A stretch of 64,000 nt of DNA, taken from the NCBI RefSeq assembly GCF_008831285.2, contig NC_045149.1, forward strand, positions 6,653,417 to 6,717,416, given 5' to 3'. Below are positions 36,446 through 49,812 of the stretch, piece after piece. The DNA comes from Nymphaea colorata. Lineage: Eukaryota > Streptophyta > Magnoliopsida > Nymphaeales > Nymphaeaceae. The notes below the pieces were generated by a model that worked only from the letters and a program-made list of their open reading frames with translations, had not been told where the DNA came from and did not search any database. Positions within the stretch are counted from its first letter, which is position 1; each line of letters opens with the position of its first letter. The position numbers were made by a program, and so were the translations under genes.

Positions 36446-37011
36446 GTTTTTTGTTTTCAAGAGGGAACCTCCGGCATGGGGTTTTCAGAGGGGTTTCAAG
36501 GGATTCAAGGAGTCGGCTCGGGTGATCCATTTAGTTCAGTTCATGCAGCCCCTTATTACATAAAACTTTGGTTAAATATACAAAAATCACAATTGATATC
36601 ATAAAGGCAGCATGAGATCTGCTGCAGATCTGGGAATGAGTTTCTTCTATATCTTGCCTTGGGATGTGAATGGTTCATATGCCATCCAATTTCTAGTCTT
36701 AGTTTAAATTGGATATGGACAACCTATAGGCGATTAATTAGTAATTGGAATTCAAAACATATTGGTTTTTCTTACTGAATCCAACAGATATTTGATCTCC
36801 AAATTGTGCAAATCCATTAAACATGTAAAAAGCCATAATCCCTTTGTTTGTGTACATACCAGTCTGAATTCAGCTTCGAATCCAATTCGATAAATTATCC
36901 AATTAGTGAAATGTGGTCCTTAGTTTATGCCCATACTTCCTTAAGCAACCTGCTGGTTGCACTCCACAATCTCATGGCCAGAATTTGCTGGAATATGTGA
37001 TATTGCCATTA

Positions 37012-37443
37012 GGGATGTGGATACATGTGAAATCAGTAAGAATATACGACGAGTCAAGCCAACTCGGGTTTGACTCAAACTCATCCATGTAAGCTCAACC
37101 CATTTAATTTACGAGTCAGAGCTTAAGCTTAAGTTAAAACTCGAGTTATAAATTAGTCAAGTTGGAGCTACATGAATTTGACTCGTTAAACTCGACTCGA
37201 GCTCATGTTCTCCCTGTTTTTTAATATTCAAGGGCGTTGTGATATTTTTTTATGAATTTTAATACCTTTTGGTGGTTTTTATTTTCATTTCAAGCAAAAA
37301 ATATACATATATGAATAAAGTGACGCGAGCTTAAACAAGTCAAACTCAGCTTGCCTCATAAAGTTCAGCTCCAGCCGAGCAATAGATGACTCGAGCCTAG
37401 CTTAACTTAAGCTAGGCTCAGCTTCCCAGATGTATATCCCTAG
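37012..37443. mobile_element. GAGCTCGA-rich TIR element (hAT/MITE-like)
   Basis: The block starts TAGGGATGTGGATACATG and ends so that its reverse complement starts CTAGGGATATACATCTGG, giving inverted ends of about 15 bases. Inside are degenerate CTCGAGTT and GAGCTC words and one A/T-rich centre. It is non-coding. No clean 8-base target duplication was found. Confidence 0.6.
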
Positions 37444-38295
37444 AAATCAGTTTCTTACAGAATTCAGTACCTCAGAAAATTGCAAAGCGAAGCAAACTGA
37501 ACCTGATCTAGACACATTGTTAATCGTCATTAACAGGGATAACATTATTTAGGTAACTAGTTCTTTGCCAATGTTAGTGCATAATAGTTATGAACACAAC
37601 TATCCATCTTTCTTTTGTATTTACCTGCTATTGCAGTTCATCTTGACCCAGTTATCCTTGAAGAGCCTCAACCAATGTCCAAGTCTTCACATCACTAGGT
37701 AAAAAGCAAACTACAATCAGAACTGAACTGTAACTATGTGCAGTTTCACTTCAAATTCGCCATCAATATGCTGAAAAAAAGAAAGTTATCTAATTTCAGG
37801 AGAAATAATGTTCTTGGATGGATTCTGAAATGTGAAGTCAATTCCAGTATTATTCTATTGGTTAATGCAAATTCAACGTAGTACTACAATGGTAGCAGGG
37901 TGGACTTTTGCATTTGCAAATATGTAGAATGAGCAGCATTTTTTAGTTTATAATACTCTTTCAACCATGTTTTGGATATCTACAACATGCTATCAAGCAA
38001 AACCCACAACATTTAGGAACTTTATTTAATCAAGCACAAGAAAGTAGAGTTCCTGCTTGGTTGAATTCAATCGATTATCTCGTTTAAACCTCGTTTATGA
38101 AACCCCATGGACATGTTTTCTTGCCTTTCTTTTTAAGGTTTGAAGAAATAGCTTCTTGAGTGTTTGTGTGAGTGTGTGTGTGTGTGCATGCAGTGTAAAA
38201 GCCACCATTGAGTAATTCATGTACAACATAGAATGGAGCTTGCAAGGAAAATGTGAATCATTCTCAAGCTTGGAACATATGAATTTTCTTGTCTA
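37444..38295. other. Intergenic stretch without recognised content
   Basis: Unique-looking A/T-rich sequence with a short (TG)n run at about 38168-38187. I see neither a gene nor a clear repeat. Confidence 0.5.
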
Positions 38296-38296
38296 A

Positions 38297-38662
38297 GGGG
38301 TGTGAATAGCTGGTCCGGTAGGTGAGCACGGAGAATGTGAGTGTTTGGTTTGATTTCCATTGGTAATACTAGCTTAAACCATCAGAAGGATCACGACACT
38401 ATGCTTATGGACGTACTATACCCCACCTAGGTCCCCATGCAGCCCCAAGACCCCAAGGACGGAGGGAATTGGTGGGTGGAGAAGAAGGACAGGGAGAGCT
38501 TCAAGCCTTTTTGTTTTTAACAGTGTGTTCTTAAACGATACACTCGCAAGCTCAGTGTCGTGATTCCACAGTGAATAGTTTAAGGGAGTATCACCAATGG
38601 AAATGGAACTAATAACACACCCTTGTACATGCGTACCTACCTGACCAGTTATGCTATACCCA
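38297..38662. repeat. Tail-to-tail pair of SINE-like elements
   Basis: A plus-strand copy has its A-box region GAATAGCTGGTCCGGTAGG at about 38303 and its B-box region GGTTTGATTTCC at 38348. A minus-strand copy reads TATAGCATAACTGGTCAGG from about 38659 downward, followed by AGTTCCATTTCCATTGG. After the B box both share CCATTGGT(A/G)ATACT and TCACGACACT, so they belong to one family. They meet near 38410-38460. Confidence 0.6.
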
Positions 38663-38868
38663 ATTGAGACAAAATACATGAGCCATTTTAAATTGTATAT
38701 GAATGACTCACATGGTGGCTTTTGCACTGTGAAAATTTAAATGGCGTATATCAATAATTTATGCATAGTAAAATTCACGCATTTTTGGCCTCTATTATAT
38801 ACCCACTTATCATGCTTTCTTCATTTTTCAACACATAATAGATTAGTTAAAGGATCCACTTGTCGTTT

Positions 38869-39895
<1,027 letters not shown>

Positions 39896-40915
39896 TCCCC
39901 CTCATTTTCAAGCTTTTCAAATACATGTCTCCTTTTTTTTGGTCCTCACTATTTCCTAAACTAGACTTCACTTGCGCTGACTAGTGTGAAAAAGCAACGA
40001 TATTTTCTTAATTATATTATGATTTGTGCTTAAAATTTAAGCTCTAAGACTATAATTTCTCAAGTTAACGAGGTTACTATACATAGTCATCCTAAGGTAC
40101 CGAAAGCAGACCTTGTACTATAGGGGAATATGAGAAAAAATGGGGGCTTCTTCTCTTTTCTTGGATGATAGGATGAAATACTCCTTCGGCTCACTCAATT
40201 CTGCACAATCACAACTAACAACAATCGTAATTTTCATTAAGAGCAAAAAAAAAAAAAAGGCCCTAAGCTTACTTGGGTTGAACACATGTTTCGGGTCCGC
40301 ACATGCCATAGCCTTCTATCAAGCCCACCAACACGAGAGCTTGTGGCATGTAGAAGGACCCACTAGCAGGAAGTCCCATGCATGCAACGGGGCACCCTGA
40401 ACATGTGTTTGAGCCTATACTTGAGGCAAGTGTGGGTTTGCATGGGCAATTGTCCATATAAATCCATAGAAATTGCTTCTTTATATATCAATGTCATGTA
40501 ACTATTTACTTATATTCATGCTCATTCTTTGAAAGGTTTAAATTTTGAAGTATCAGTATTCCCATTTAAAAATTTATAGCTCTACCACTCCCAAACACAA
40601 CATTGTCTTAGAAAAAGCTAAGAGACCATAGAGATTTTGGAGAGGATCCTCAAAGAGTAAATTTACAGCCAGTAAAGTGCATAGGCTTTATACTAGAAGA
40701 GGTTATGTGTTAGGAATTGTATGTTAGGGGCCACAAGTTGCAAAAAGTACCCTTGATCGTAAACTAGAAGGCCCTCCATATAAATGACTTCTTAGAAAAA
40801 AAGCTATATATATATATAGTACTCACCTGGAATACAAACTTTATTTTTGTGCCAAAGTTAGATCTCTACCGCTACTCATTGTCAATAGTGTATCGTTTAC
40901 CTTTTCATTTTTTCC

Positions 40916-41160
40916 TTCAGGTGAGCGAGGGGCTATTCCTACCGCTCCAGTGAAGGCCGAAGCTCCACTCTCCCTTCCCTTCATCCCCTCCAACTACAGG
41001 GTTGTTTTATGGTGTCTTAGGGTGATACCTCCACTATACTTGAACTTGCATATTGTCTCATTTTATAGTACAAAGGGTTTACACCACGAAAGTTCAAAAT
41101 GAAAACTAGCCATCTGTCTGCCTCTACCTCGACTATTGCACCAACCCCTTTAGAAATCTT
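40916..41160 (+). repeat. Dispersed repeat family B, copy 1
   Basis: Shared with 41795-42030 and partly with 43500-43665. Marker words are GGTGAGCGAG, CATATTG(T/G)(C/T)GTCTC-like text and a segment with GAAAATGAAAA(C/T)T followed by CCTACC and CCATTGCACCAACCCCTTT-like text. It has no coding potential of note. Confidence 0.65.
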
Positions 41161-41794
41161 TTTAATTTTTTCTTCAAGCAACCTTTTAAACTCAGGTACT
41201 ATTGTATCGTCTAGTCATAACAACGGACCATGTGTTATGCCCAGAAATGAGACCCCATATAGCCATAATAAAGGACCATGTCGTTATGACAAAAAATAAC
41301 CAAAATGTGTTTATCAACTAAGTAAAAGACCCCTCACAAGGGCAAAAGTGGTATGGGTAAAAAAATAAAAAATAAAAACCCCCATAAAATAACAGAAATG
41401 TAACACGGTTTTATATGTTTGCGGCATAACATGACTTAAATTATTTCAAGATTAGGAATTAACATAACACGGTTTTATAAGGTGCTTATCCACTGAATTT
41501 ATTTATAAGCAATATCATTTTTCACATAGTGCCAACCTTTTGAAAAGAAAGGTATTGCTTTTTGAAGCTGAGACTTATTAGTAGTATGATAGAATAAAAG
41601 GCAATTTGGATGTTATGGCATTCTACCTACAATCTTGGAATGTCACAATGCAGGGAAGCTTGCCATGTGGCGTCAAATGATTGACCATTGAGAGTGGAAT
41701 GCCCTAACAAATAACCGGCTCAGTCATAAACCGGAGTTGGTATACAATTATCACAACGGGAGGGCTTTTCATAGCAACTTTTGAAAAAAAAAGC

Positions 41795-42030
41795 ACGGGT
41801 GAGCGAGAGACTAATCCCACGATTGAAGGCTGAACCACCTGCCCCACCCTCTCCCTCATCCCCTTAGGGTCTAGGGATGTTTTGGTGTCTCGAGATAAGC
41901 ACCTACTATGCACTATTTGCATATTGGTGTCTCCTTTTTACAGTACAAAGTGTTGATGCTACGAAAGATCGAAATGAAAATTGACCGCCTACCAACCTTG
42001 TCTGACCATTGCACTGACCCCTTTCAAAAT
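41795..42030 (+). repeat. Dispersed repeat family B, copy 2
   Basis: Same order of words as copy 1 at 40916: GGTGAGCGAG, ATCCCCTTAGGG, GTGTCTC and ACCATTGCACTGACCCCTTT. The two copies lie about 880 bases apart in the same orientation. Confidence 0.65.
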
Positions 42031-42039
42031 AAAAGAAAC

Positions 42040-43499
42040 CAACTTTTTGACAATGGATAAATAACTCACTTTTTGGTCTCCGACCCCCTCAGTCACTACG
42101 AGCGCCCCCCATCAGTGCAATGGAATGTGTCTATTTATCTATCTCTTGACTCGAGATGGGAGTAGGTTTAAAAAAAGATTTTAGAGTGTTTAGGGTTGGC
42201 CCAGGAGGATCTCTAACACCTTCTTTTTTCTTCTCATCGAAGTTATTTCACAATTGTCATTCATTGGTAAGAAAAATAAAGCCCTAAATGGAACTGTCAA
42301 GCAGATTTTTACATGGGGAGCAGCCTCAAGTGGCAGCAATGCATTTTATTTTATAAATAAAGAAGAAGAACGGCCCAGCAAGGACAAGCAAATATGAAAA
42401 AAAAAGTTATTAAAAAGACAAAAAATACCCCCAACACAAGTAGGTGTGAAAGGTCAACACGTTATCTCGCCCAAACACCCTGATAGGCTTGGCTGATTAT
42501 TTTAACCAGTCATAAAAATTAAGTAAAAAATAGGTTTAAAATGTGAAAAATATGTCTGCAAAAAGGGCAAAAAATGTTTTTTTTAAATGCCAAAATGAAA
42601 AAAAAAATTACGAAAACTCCTTTTTCCCCCTTTTTTCATTTTATATGTTTTTTTAATGTCATACAGCTTGTTTTTATTTCTAATTTTTACTTGTTTTCTA
42701 TCCACTTATTTTTGTATGTTATCTTATTAATTTCTCATTCATGTTATGTTTCCATACTTAACCTCACCATTTAAAACCCTGCTATGATTTTAAATTTATG
42801 CTGATAAACAAGTTTACTTCCAACCTGGAGGTGTCAAACGCTAAATAAGATTGGCTGCTATAGCAACACAAAATCTATTTATTTAAGTATTTGTAGTTAC
42901 GACCATTTGCTTGCTCTTCAATCATTTGTGGTGTCCCTCAAGCGTTTTACTATGAATTAGATGGGTTTAAAATTTTTGAAATTAGCATTTTAAAAGTTCA
43001 TCCCACGGTCCCGGGCCAAGAGTGGATTCAATTTTTTTTTTTTTTTTTGCATAAAACATTAAATTGGCATTAAGATAGTAACCTGAGACTCGTTGGTTGC
43101 CCTACTTGAACAAACACAGGTCGATCAAAATCCAACAAGTAAATTCAAAGTTTCAAATTAGATTTCCTGGGGCGAAGAACCACTTGATCAAGGATTCATT
43201 TGTTTATTAATCAAACCACATAAAAAATTGCACCTACAAGCTCCATATTTACAAAAATTTGAAAAATTGGTGGAAAGAAAACGAATGTCATGGAGTGACG
43301 TGATCTAAGAATATGTTATATACGACGACGGATAGAACGTCGGCGATCTACCAACTTTAATATACGTATGCAAACCAAAGGAAGACTTATTCAAAGAGAG
43401 AAAGCCATGGCGGAGACTCAGGTTCAATTTTTGGGTGAGTAAAGAAGTATTTCGTCATATTGCCTAGAAAAAAAACGAAAAATCTCACTCAACCTCTTA
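42040..43499. other. Intergenic stretch
   Basis: No gene is seen. The part at 42540-42740 is T-rich and resembles the segment at 35480-35580. The rest is unassigned. Confidence 0.5.
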
Positions 43500-43732
43500 T
43501 CTTCATAGGGGAAATGCTATCAGTGCATATAGATAGTGCCCATGTTGTGTTTCAACTTGCACATCAGTGGCTCCCTTTTTATAGCACATAAAATTGACAC
43601 ATCAATAATTTGAAATGAGAACCGCCTACCAGTCCCCACCCCGACCATTGTGCTAACCTTTAACATTTTAAATTTAGATTAGAACGTGACTATCTAATTA
43701 AAAAAATATTATGTATCGTCATGTCATTTAAT

Positions 43733-44455
43733 TTAAAGGTGAAATTATTAATCTTCCATTGTCTCATTGTGAAAGATATTCTCCCACTATGGACGCATCT
43801 TATCAGGATAAGATTTGGAAATATCATAGATTTTGGCCCTTATCACAGCCGTCCATTTGACCACCTGGTGACCTATGATGTTGGGGTTAAAACTAGCTTC
43901 AGACTTTGTTGTGGGAAGAAAAAATCTTTCAGCCTATCACAGCCGTCCATTCACTTTTTTTTTATCTTTTTTTACTTTTTTTGCGTTTTATTACATTTTT
44001 TTCAGTTACCAAATTTTTATTTTCATATTTTTCACATGTTATTCTTAAAACATGACGAGAATTTCTCAATATTTTTCTGACAAAAACAGCTCTGTTGTAT
44101 TATACAGGAGAAAAATCTTGTTGTTTAATACCCGAAATGATATTTGTGACAATGATATTTAAGGTTTCTTCAACAATCAAATTTTCTACACGGATTTATT
44201 TTTCTTGTTCAACCTTACTGCCATAATTTTCCTCCTTTAATTGTTGTAAAAAAGCTACTTTAGCTTAAACTGGCAATTATCACAAACTAGAAATTTACAA
44301 GTGTTTCAACATATTATGTTTAGTTAATTAGAGATTTATCTTAACAGTCGTCACTAATGAGGCACAAAATCAGAACTATCATAAACATTAGGTCCTTGTT
44401 TGAGATAAGCCTTTAAATAAACATTTCTCTCATGGACTTGGCATAATACTCAGCC
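43733..44455 (+). repeat. Dispersed repeat family A, copy 2
   Basis: Second copy of the repeat described at 38869, in the same orientation and without the microsatellite block. A partial family B copy lies directly upstream at about 43500-43665. Confidence 0.8.
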
Positions 44456-44464
44456 TGAAATTTC

Positions 44465-44545
44465 TAGTTCCGCCATTGCTGCCGCGCCGCCACCGCACCG
44501 CCGCCTGCCCGGTTGCGCCCCTGCCTGCGGCTGCACCTGTTCCTG
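44465..44545. repeat. GCC-rich trinucleotide-like stretch
   Basis: A run of GCCGC/CACCGC words about 80 bases long, standing out from the A/T-rich surroundings. It is not part of an open frame with a recognisable product. A similar but smaller run is at 9850-9885. Confidence 0.7.
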
Positions 44546-45132
44546 CTGTGACTCTTTCTTTGGCACACCTCCTTTACCTTGACGCGATCATACTTTGAAA
44601 CGATTCAACGGAAATGATTTTATGTCGCCGCCATTGGCCGGAGTTGCGTATTTGACTTTTAATATATTCATGGAATCTTATACGTTTAAAAGTTCGTTCG
44701 GTAATGCAACAAACAAGGGACAGGACAGCAGCGAGAGAAAGGGAGTGGGAGAAGCCGTACGGGACTTGGGTACCGTAACCGTGTGGACTGTGCGATGCTT
44801 CCTTCATCTTTCACGTTTTGGGTAGGAACATGAACAGTTCAGACTCGATCCGATCCAAGTTTTACAGGGTTAGAATCAACTCACCTAATCAGATTTAGTG
44901 TTTCTACTTAAAATCAAGTTCAAGATCTGCTTTCGCTAAACCCAAATTCGAGCTAATGTTTAAGGAGAAAGCCGCACCTCAAGTCAATATTAAGGCTATG
45001 TTTGATAGTTTCGGATCTGCACGAGGTCTTAAAATTGAGCATGGATCAGTGGTTGGAGATCTCCCCTCTTAGATCAATCGCTGTGAAATCCATTACTTGC
45101 TTATTGTGCTGGGGCAATGACCAGCTAGTAAA

Positions 45133-45539
45133 GTAACTATTTGACCCAGTTTTAGGCTCAAGCTATGTTGGTTCGGCGGATCTCAACTTGTCTTCTAACA
45201 GTTTCGGCTTCAATTCCAAAAAAGTTAAGAACTAAGACAATTATCTATTTAATAACTCATTTTATAAGTCATTGAAGATCTTTTATAACCTTCAATACAG
45301 AACTAAATTTTTTTAGTGTTACAATCCACTCACCTTAAGGCACACACGTTAACAACCCGACCCACTTCTAGGCTCCAGCCGCTGATTCAACGGATCGTAA
45401 CCTACCTCCTAACAGTTTTGGCTCCAACTCAACAAAAAAAACTAAAAGGTAGAATAACCATCTATTTAATAACCTCTTTTATAAACTATTAAATATCTAT
45501 CTCAATCTTCAATATGAAGCTAAAATTTTAAGGTGTAAC
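45133..45539. mobile_element. TRIM-like miniature LTR pair with very short interior
   Basis: Two direct repeats of about 190 bases (45133-45323 and 45348-45539) share TAGGCTC(A/C)AGC, GG(A/T)TC(G/A)(G/A)CGGATC, CTAACAGTTT(C/T)GGCT, ATCTATTTAATAA and ATAA(G/A)(T/C)(C/T)ATT(G/A)AA. Only about 24 bases separate them, and these include CCTTAAGGCACACACG, which matches CCTTAAGGCACATGTG in the spacer of the element at 15796-16195. The long repeats themselves also share GACAAT, TTTATAA and ACTAAA blocks with that element. No primer-binding site is left, so this copy is a deletion derivative. Confidence 0.62.
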
Positions 45540-46547
45540 TAGCTAAACCTGAAACACTTCAATTGGCGGTAAATAAATGATATGATGATAGTGGTGTTGC
45601 GCCTTTTTACTTGAGGGGCATTTTTTTTTACAAGGGTTCACCTAATTGGATTTTATTTTGTGTACTTATATATGAGATCCATCAAGGGTATTTCTGTCAT
45701 TTTGCTCCCTAATTTAGGGCTTAACATATAACCTTCTCAAAAACTTATTTCCCCCAGAAATTTTCAAATTCATGCATGAACTTTTCCATCTTCATCTTCA
45801 CGTTGTGGTCCTCCTAAAAGTTTAATAAATCAATAATGACCATATGTAAAAAGTTGATGAAAACACATAATGGACCCTTCTCTTTTATGACTCGCATGTG
45901 TCACTGGATTGATGATTTATAAGGCTTTATTCTTGTTAGGTAGCAAAGTCGACTGATCATGTGGCGCAGAGTCGATATTAAAAAAAGACATCTTTCAGGT
46001 AGGTGGTAGAAAGGTTCCATAATTTTGTCTTGCTCCTACGTCTATTATTTTCAAAGGGGAAGGGTAGGGAGACTGTCTATTGGATGATAGTCACATCAAC
46101 ATCACTTTATATTAGTATTCAGCCCATAAAAATAATTACATAAGTTTGACTTATGATGCTATTTAATAACAAATCAGACTGATTTTATCATGTGCAAATC
46201 ACATGGTGACATGTTGCAAATTACATTACCATAATGTCACATATTTTTATGTGGTTTATGTGTTCAATCGTCAGAGGTGAAATGCCATAACACAAAAATG
46301 GATCTCTTGTTTTATTCTTGATAAAGTTGGGTATCGTGTTGGGCGGGCCTGACGTAAGACTCGACAAAGTCGGGTTCAAGGTAATTATAAGATCTTGTCG
46401 GCGGCTCAAGCCGGGCCTGCTTAGTTATTAGGCCGAGCTCAACCATCAACTTTATACTCATCGAGTACTCGATTTGATGTCTACCTATCTTTGAAACCCT
46501 TAATGTGTTATATTTTAATATTATAGGAACTCTTATCAACTTGCCCA

Positions 46548-46660
46548 GAGTTTTTAAGGGAGTTATTAATGACACATGAAGAGTTTCTAATAATACCATG
46601 GGCGATATATGAAGAGTTTTTAAGAGAGTCATTGGCGATCCACCAAAAGTTTTTAAGTGA
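46548..46660. repeat. 33-35-bp degenerate minisatellite
   Basis: Three and a half units, each starting GAGTTT(T/C)TAA and containing ATT or CAT-G-CGAT words, follow one another without gaps. Confidence 0.75.
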
Positions 46661-46779
46661 GCATATGTCCATATATATATATATATATATATAGATGTCA
46701 ATTGCCAGCTTATCACAGGGTAAGAACCCAACTACCCATTGGGTACTCAGCCCGTTGCCGTTAATCCTCGACATTAAGT

Positions 46780-46847
46780 GATTGAAAATTCAAAAAGCAG
46801 TGATTGAAAAATTCAAAAAGCAGTGATTGAAAAATTCAAAAAGCAGT
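46780..46847. repeat. 22-23-bp triple tandem repeat
   Basis: Three near-identical units of GATTGAAAAATTCAAAAAGC followed by AGT; the first has one A fewer. Confidence 0.95.
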
Positions 46848-47846
46848 ACAGCTAAATTGAAAAAACGAGTATTCAAGACTCTTGAAGTCGTGTTTGATTA
46901 GTGACATATGGTGCCGACATTGAAAACAAGATCTTTAAGAAATTGACTGATTATTTATAAGCGCATGAAAGAGACAATAAGTTGAAAGAAAAAACGTCTA
47001 GAGTTCTCCATTGCAACCCTTTCACATGATATCGCACTCGGAAAGGATTTGGTAAAATGTGGATGCCTTTCGATATAATTCGATTTCTGTATCAGAAATT
47101 TCTGACTGAGAGGCAATAATGTTTCAATTAAAATTTTTAAAGGGAAATTGATGTATAAATAAATAAAATGTTTAAAAGAGGAGTGAATGATTTGATGTCC
47201 TGCAGGTTATCCATAAAAAATAAAAAAAAATAAAAAAAAAACGAAAAATGTTTTGGGTGCATCGTCCAAATACAAATACTATTTTTAAAAACTCATAGGA
47301 AAACTTAATTATTAAAAACTAAATTTTCACGAAATTGGGATTTTGTTGAGCAGAAAGTTTTTCTGAAACCTTTATATAATCTGACTCTGGAAATTTGCCA
47401 AAGTATGACGACATTACATTTAGCAGTTCGAATTGTACCAAAAAATAAACAGCCGTCAATTTAGAAAAAAACTTTCTAGAGTATGCATTTGTTATACCGT
47501 CAACTTTGTCTATGTTTTTAGTTAAGTATTTTTCTATGTTGGTGACTCCTGACACCCTTTTTTTTTTTTTTTTGTTGACGACATTGAAGCAACGTTATCC
47601 ATTTATGTACATAATTTTCTTTCCCCAAGGTCTCAACGCAGCTGGTCAGCTTGACCAGTTGGTAAAAGATAGTAGATGGCAATTTCTGTGGGACTAGTCA
47701 TGTGGATGTAGTTGAGAGGAGATCCATTCCTACCTCTTACACATGCAGCCCGATGCAATGCATGTTTGACAGCTTGTTGAAAAAGACAGTATGGCCGGAG
47801 AAATATATATATATATATATATATGTGTGTGTTTGTGTGTGTGCGC

Positions 47847-48046
47847 ATATTTGTGTGTTTGTTCTTCACCAGCTATTTTGTAGGAGTAGTCATCAGGCCT
47901 TGTACCCCACCGGTACCCAATACCCAGCTTGATGGGGCCCGAATGCGTATTTGTGTGTTTGTTCTTCACCAGCTACTTTGTAGGAGTAGTCATCGGGCCG
48001 AGTACCCCACCGGTACCCAATACCCAGCTTGATGGGGCCCGAGTTT
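47847..48046. repeat. 100-bp tandem duplication
   Basis: TATTTGTGTGTTTGTTCTTC at about 47848 recurs exactly 100 bases on, and both copies run through GGTACCCAATACCCAGCTTG to GGGGCCCGA. Only a few bases differ. The second half belongs to the GGGCCG-type repeat. Confidence 0.93.
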
Positions 48047-48482
48047 CGGACAGAAAAAACCAGCCCAAGTCGGCTCCTTCGAGCTTGATTCGGTCCAGTA
48101 AGTTTTAAATATTATTTTTATTTTATTAATAATATATATTTTCTTATTAAAATGTATTTTATATTCAAAAAAATATTTTATATTAATTTTTTTTAACCGG
48201 ATCGAACCCAAACTCGGGTTTTAGGCAGCGGGCCCAGGCTCGGGTTTCGGCCATCAGACCGACCCGATTCCCAAGCCCACTTTTTAGTGCTGTTAGATAT
48301 TTTTCTTTTCAAAAACTTAGGAACACAAATAGGTGAAGATTTATGAGAGAAAATAATTTTTTTTTTAAAAAAAAAACCTAGTTTGGGCTGTATGAGCTGA
48401 AAAAGTTTTCAGTAATCATAAATTCCTTTAAAATCTGATACATGTCTTCATGTCATTCTTCAACATATACATGGATACTTGA

Positions 48483-48599
<117 letters not shown>

Positions 48600-49566
48600 G
48601 TTAAGAGTTCTATGTTGTAGTGTGTCAGATGATTAAAATTAAAAATGTTCTATTAAGAAAAAAAAATACAATGCGGCAACAGTTCATGATATTTTTAGTG
48701 ACTATTCATTATTCTTTTACTGACAGATTTTAATTTCTATCCATCTGGCAACATTGGTACAAGGTGTGCATAGAATTCTCGTGTACATATACTTTGCTTG
48801 TCGTTTCATGGTTTGCCTCTCTGCTGATTGGAAGAAACGAAAATTCAGAATCGAAACAAAGGGATATCAATTAATTGTAAATGTGGTCAGCGATGATGTA
48901 AGGGGCTGATGTAAGGGTGAGGTTTTCGGCTTGTCCTTATTGTACTCAATAATTTGAATCTTACATTTATAATATGTGACTTAACTTATTGGCCAAACCT
49001 AACTAAATATACTCCAAACATATGTCATTCTATAACTACTAAAATATTAAAGAAGATAAGTTGTATTTGGACGTATGTTTTGTAGGAATCATGGAAACAG
49101 CAGTCTCCTCTCCCCATGATCCACAACTGCAGATTAAGACATTAATCTCATAATAACTACTATTTAAGATCATTCAAGCAGTTTTTTTTTTTTAATTTTT
49201 CACTTCATTAAATGTTTACTATTTAACATTTAATGATGTGAGAAAATGAAATAATTATTTAATTTGTCCCAATAATTTTCAGCATATAAAATTTTGATTA
49301 AAAAAAGACTTAGACCATTTCAGATGATTCTTTACAAGTCTAGCACCTGACCAACTTGGCAATGATTTATAGTATAGTGATGCTATTTTACTAAAGAGGT
49401 ATACTTTCATCTTCTTATAAAAAGTTATGGTTAAGGTTTTTTTTTTTTTATTTATAAAAGGGGGCTTCTGGTTTACTACAAGGTATTATTTATGTCCCTT
49501 AATATACGGCCTCATGTCAGGGGCCTAACACATCACCTGCTTCTCTTAAAAAAAGGCACAATAGCG

Positions 49567-49812
49567 TTTAAATTTATGACCAGGTAAGACAGAGCCAGAA
49601 ATTTTTCACGAGAAAAGCCAAATTATAGTTTTGAAATTTTCATGGGAACCAAAATATCAAATTTTTTATATAGGATAAATGAGATAGAGTTTAAATTTAT
49701 GATCAGGTAAGGCAGAGCCAGAAATTTTTCACGAGATAAGCCAAATTATAGTTTTGAAATTTTCATAGGAAGCAAAATATCAAAATTTTTATGTACGATA
49801 AATGAGTTTTTT
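49567..49812. repeat. 123-bp tandem duplication
   Basis: TTTAAATTTATGACCAGGTA at 49567 recurs at 49690 with small changes. Both copies carry CAGAGCCAGAAATTTTTCAC, a word pattern common at the ends of plant DNA transposons. Confidence 0.92.

Larger units (their letters stand above)
35240..37011. other. Intergenic, repeat-rich stretch
   Basis: No gene is seen. A repeat with GGCCCG-rich arms around an A/T-rich core occupies about 35930-36215, a minus-strand SINE-like head lies at 36378-36445, and an A/T-rich dispersed repeat at about 36657-36905. The segment 35480-35580, rich in TTTTTATTTCTAATTTTTA words, recurs near 42660-42740. Confidence 0.55.

Noticed and set aside
46780-46847. CRISPR-like array
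   Set aside because: Units follow one another directly without distinct spacers, and the genome is a plant's. It is a simple tandem repeat.
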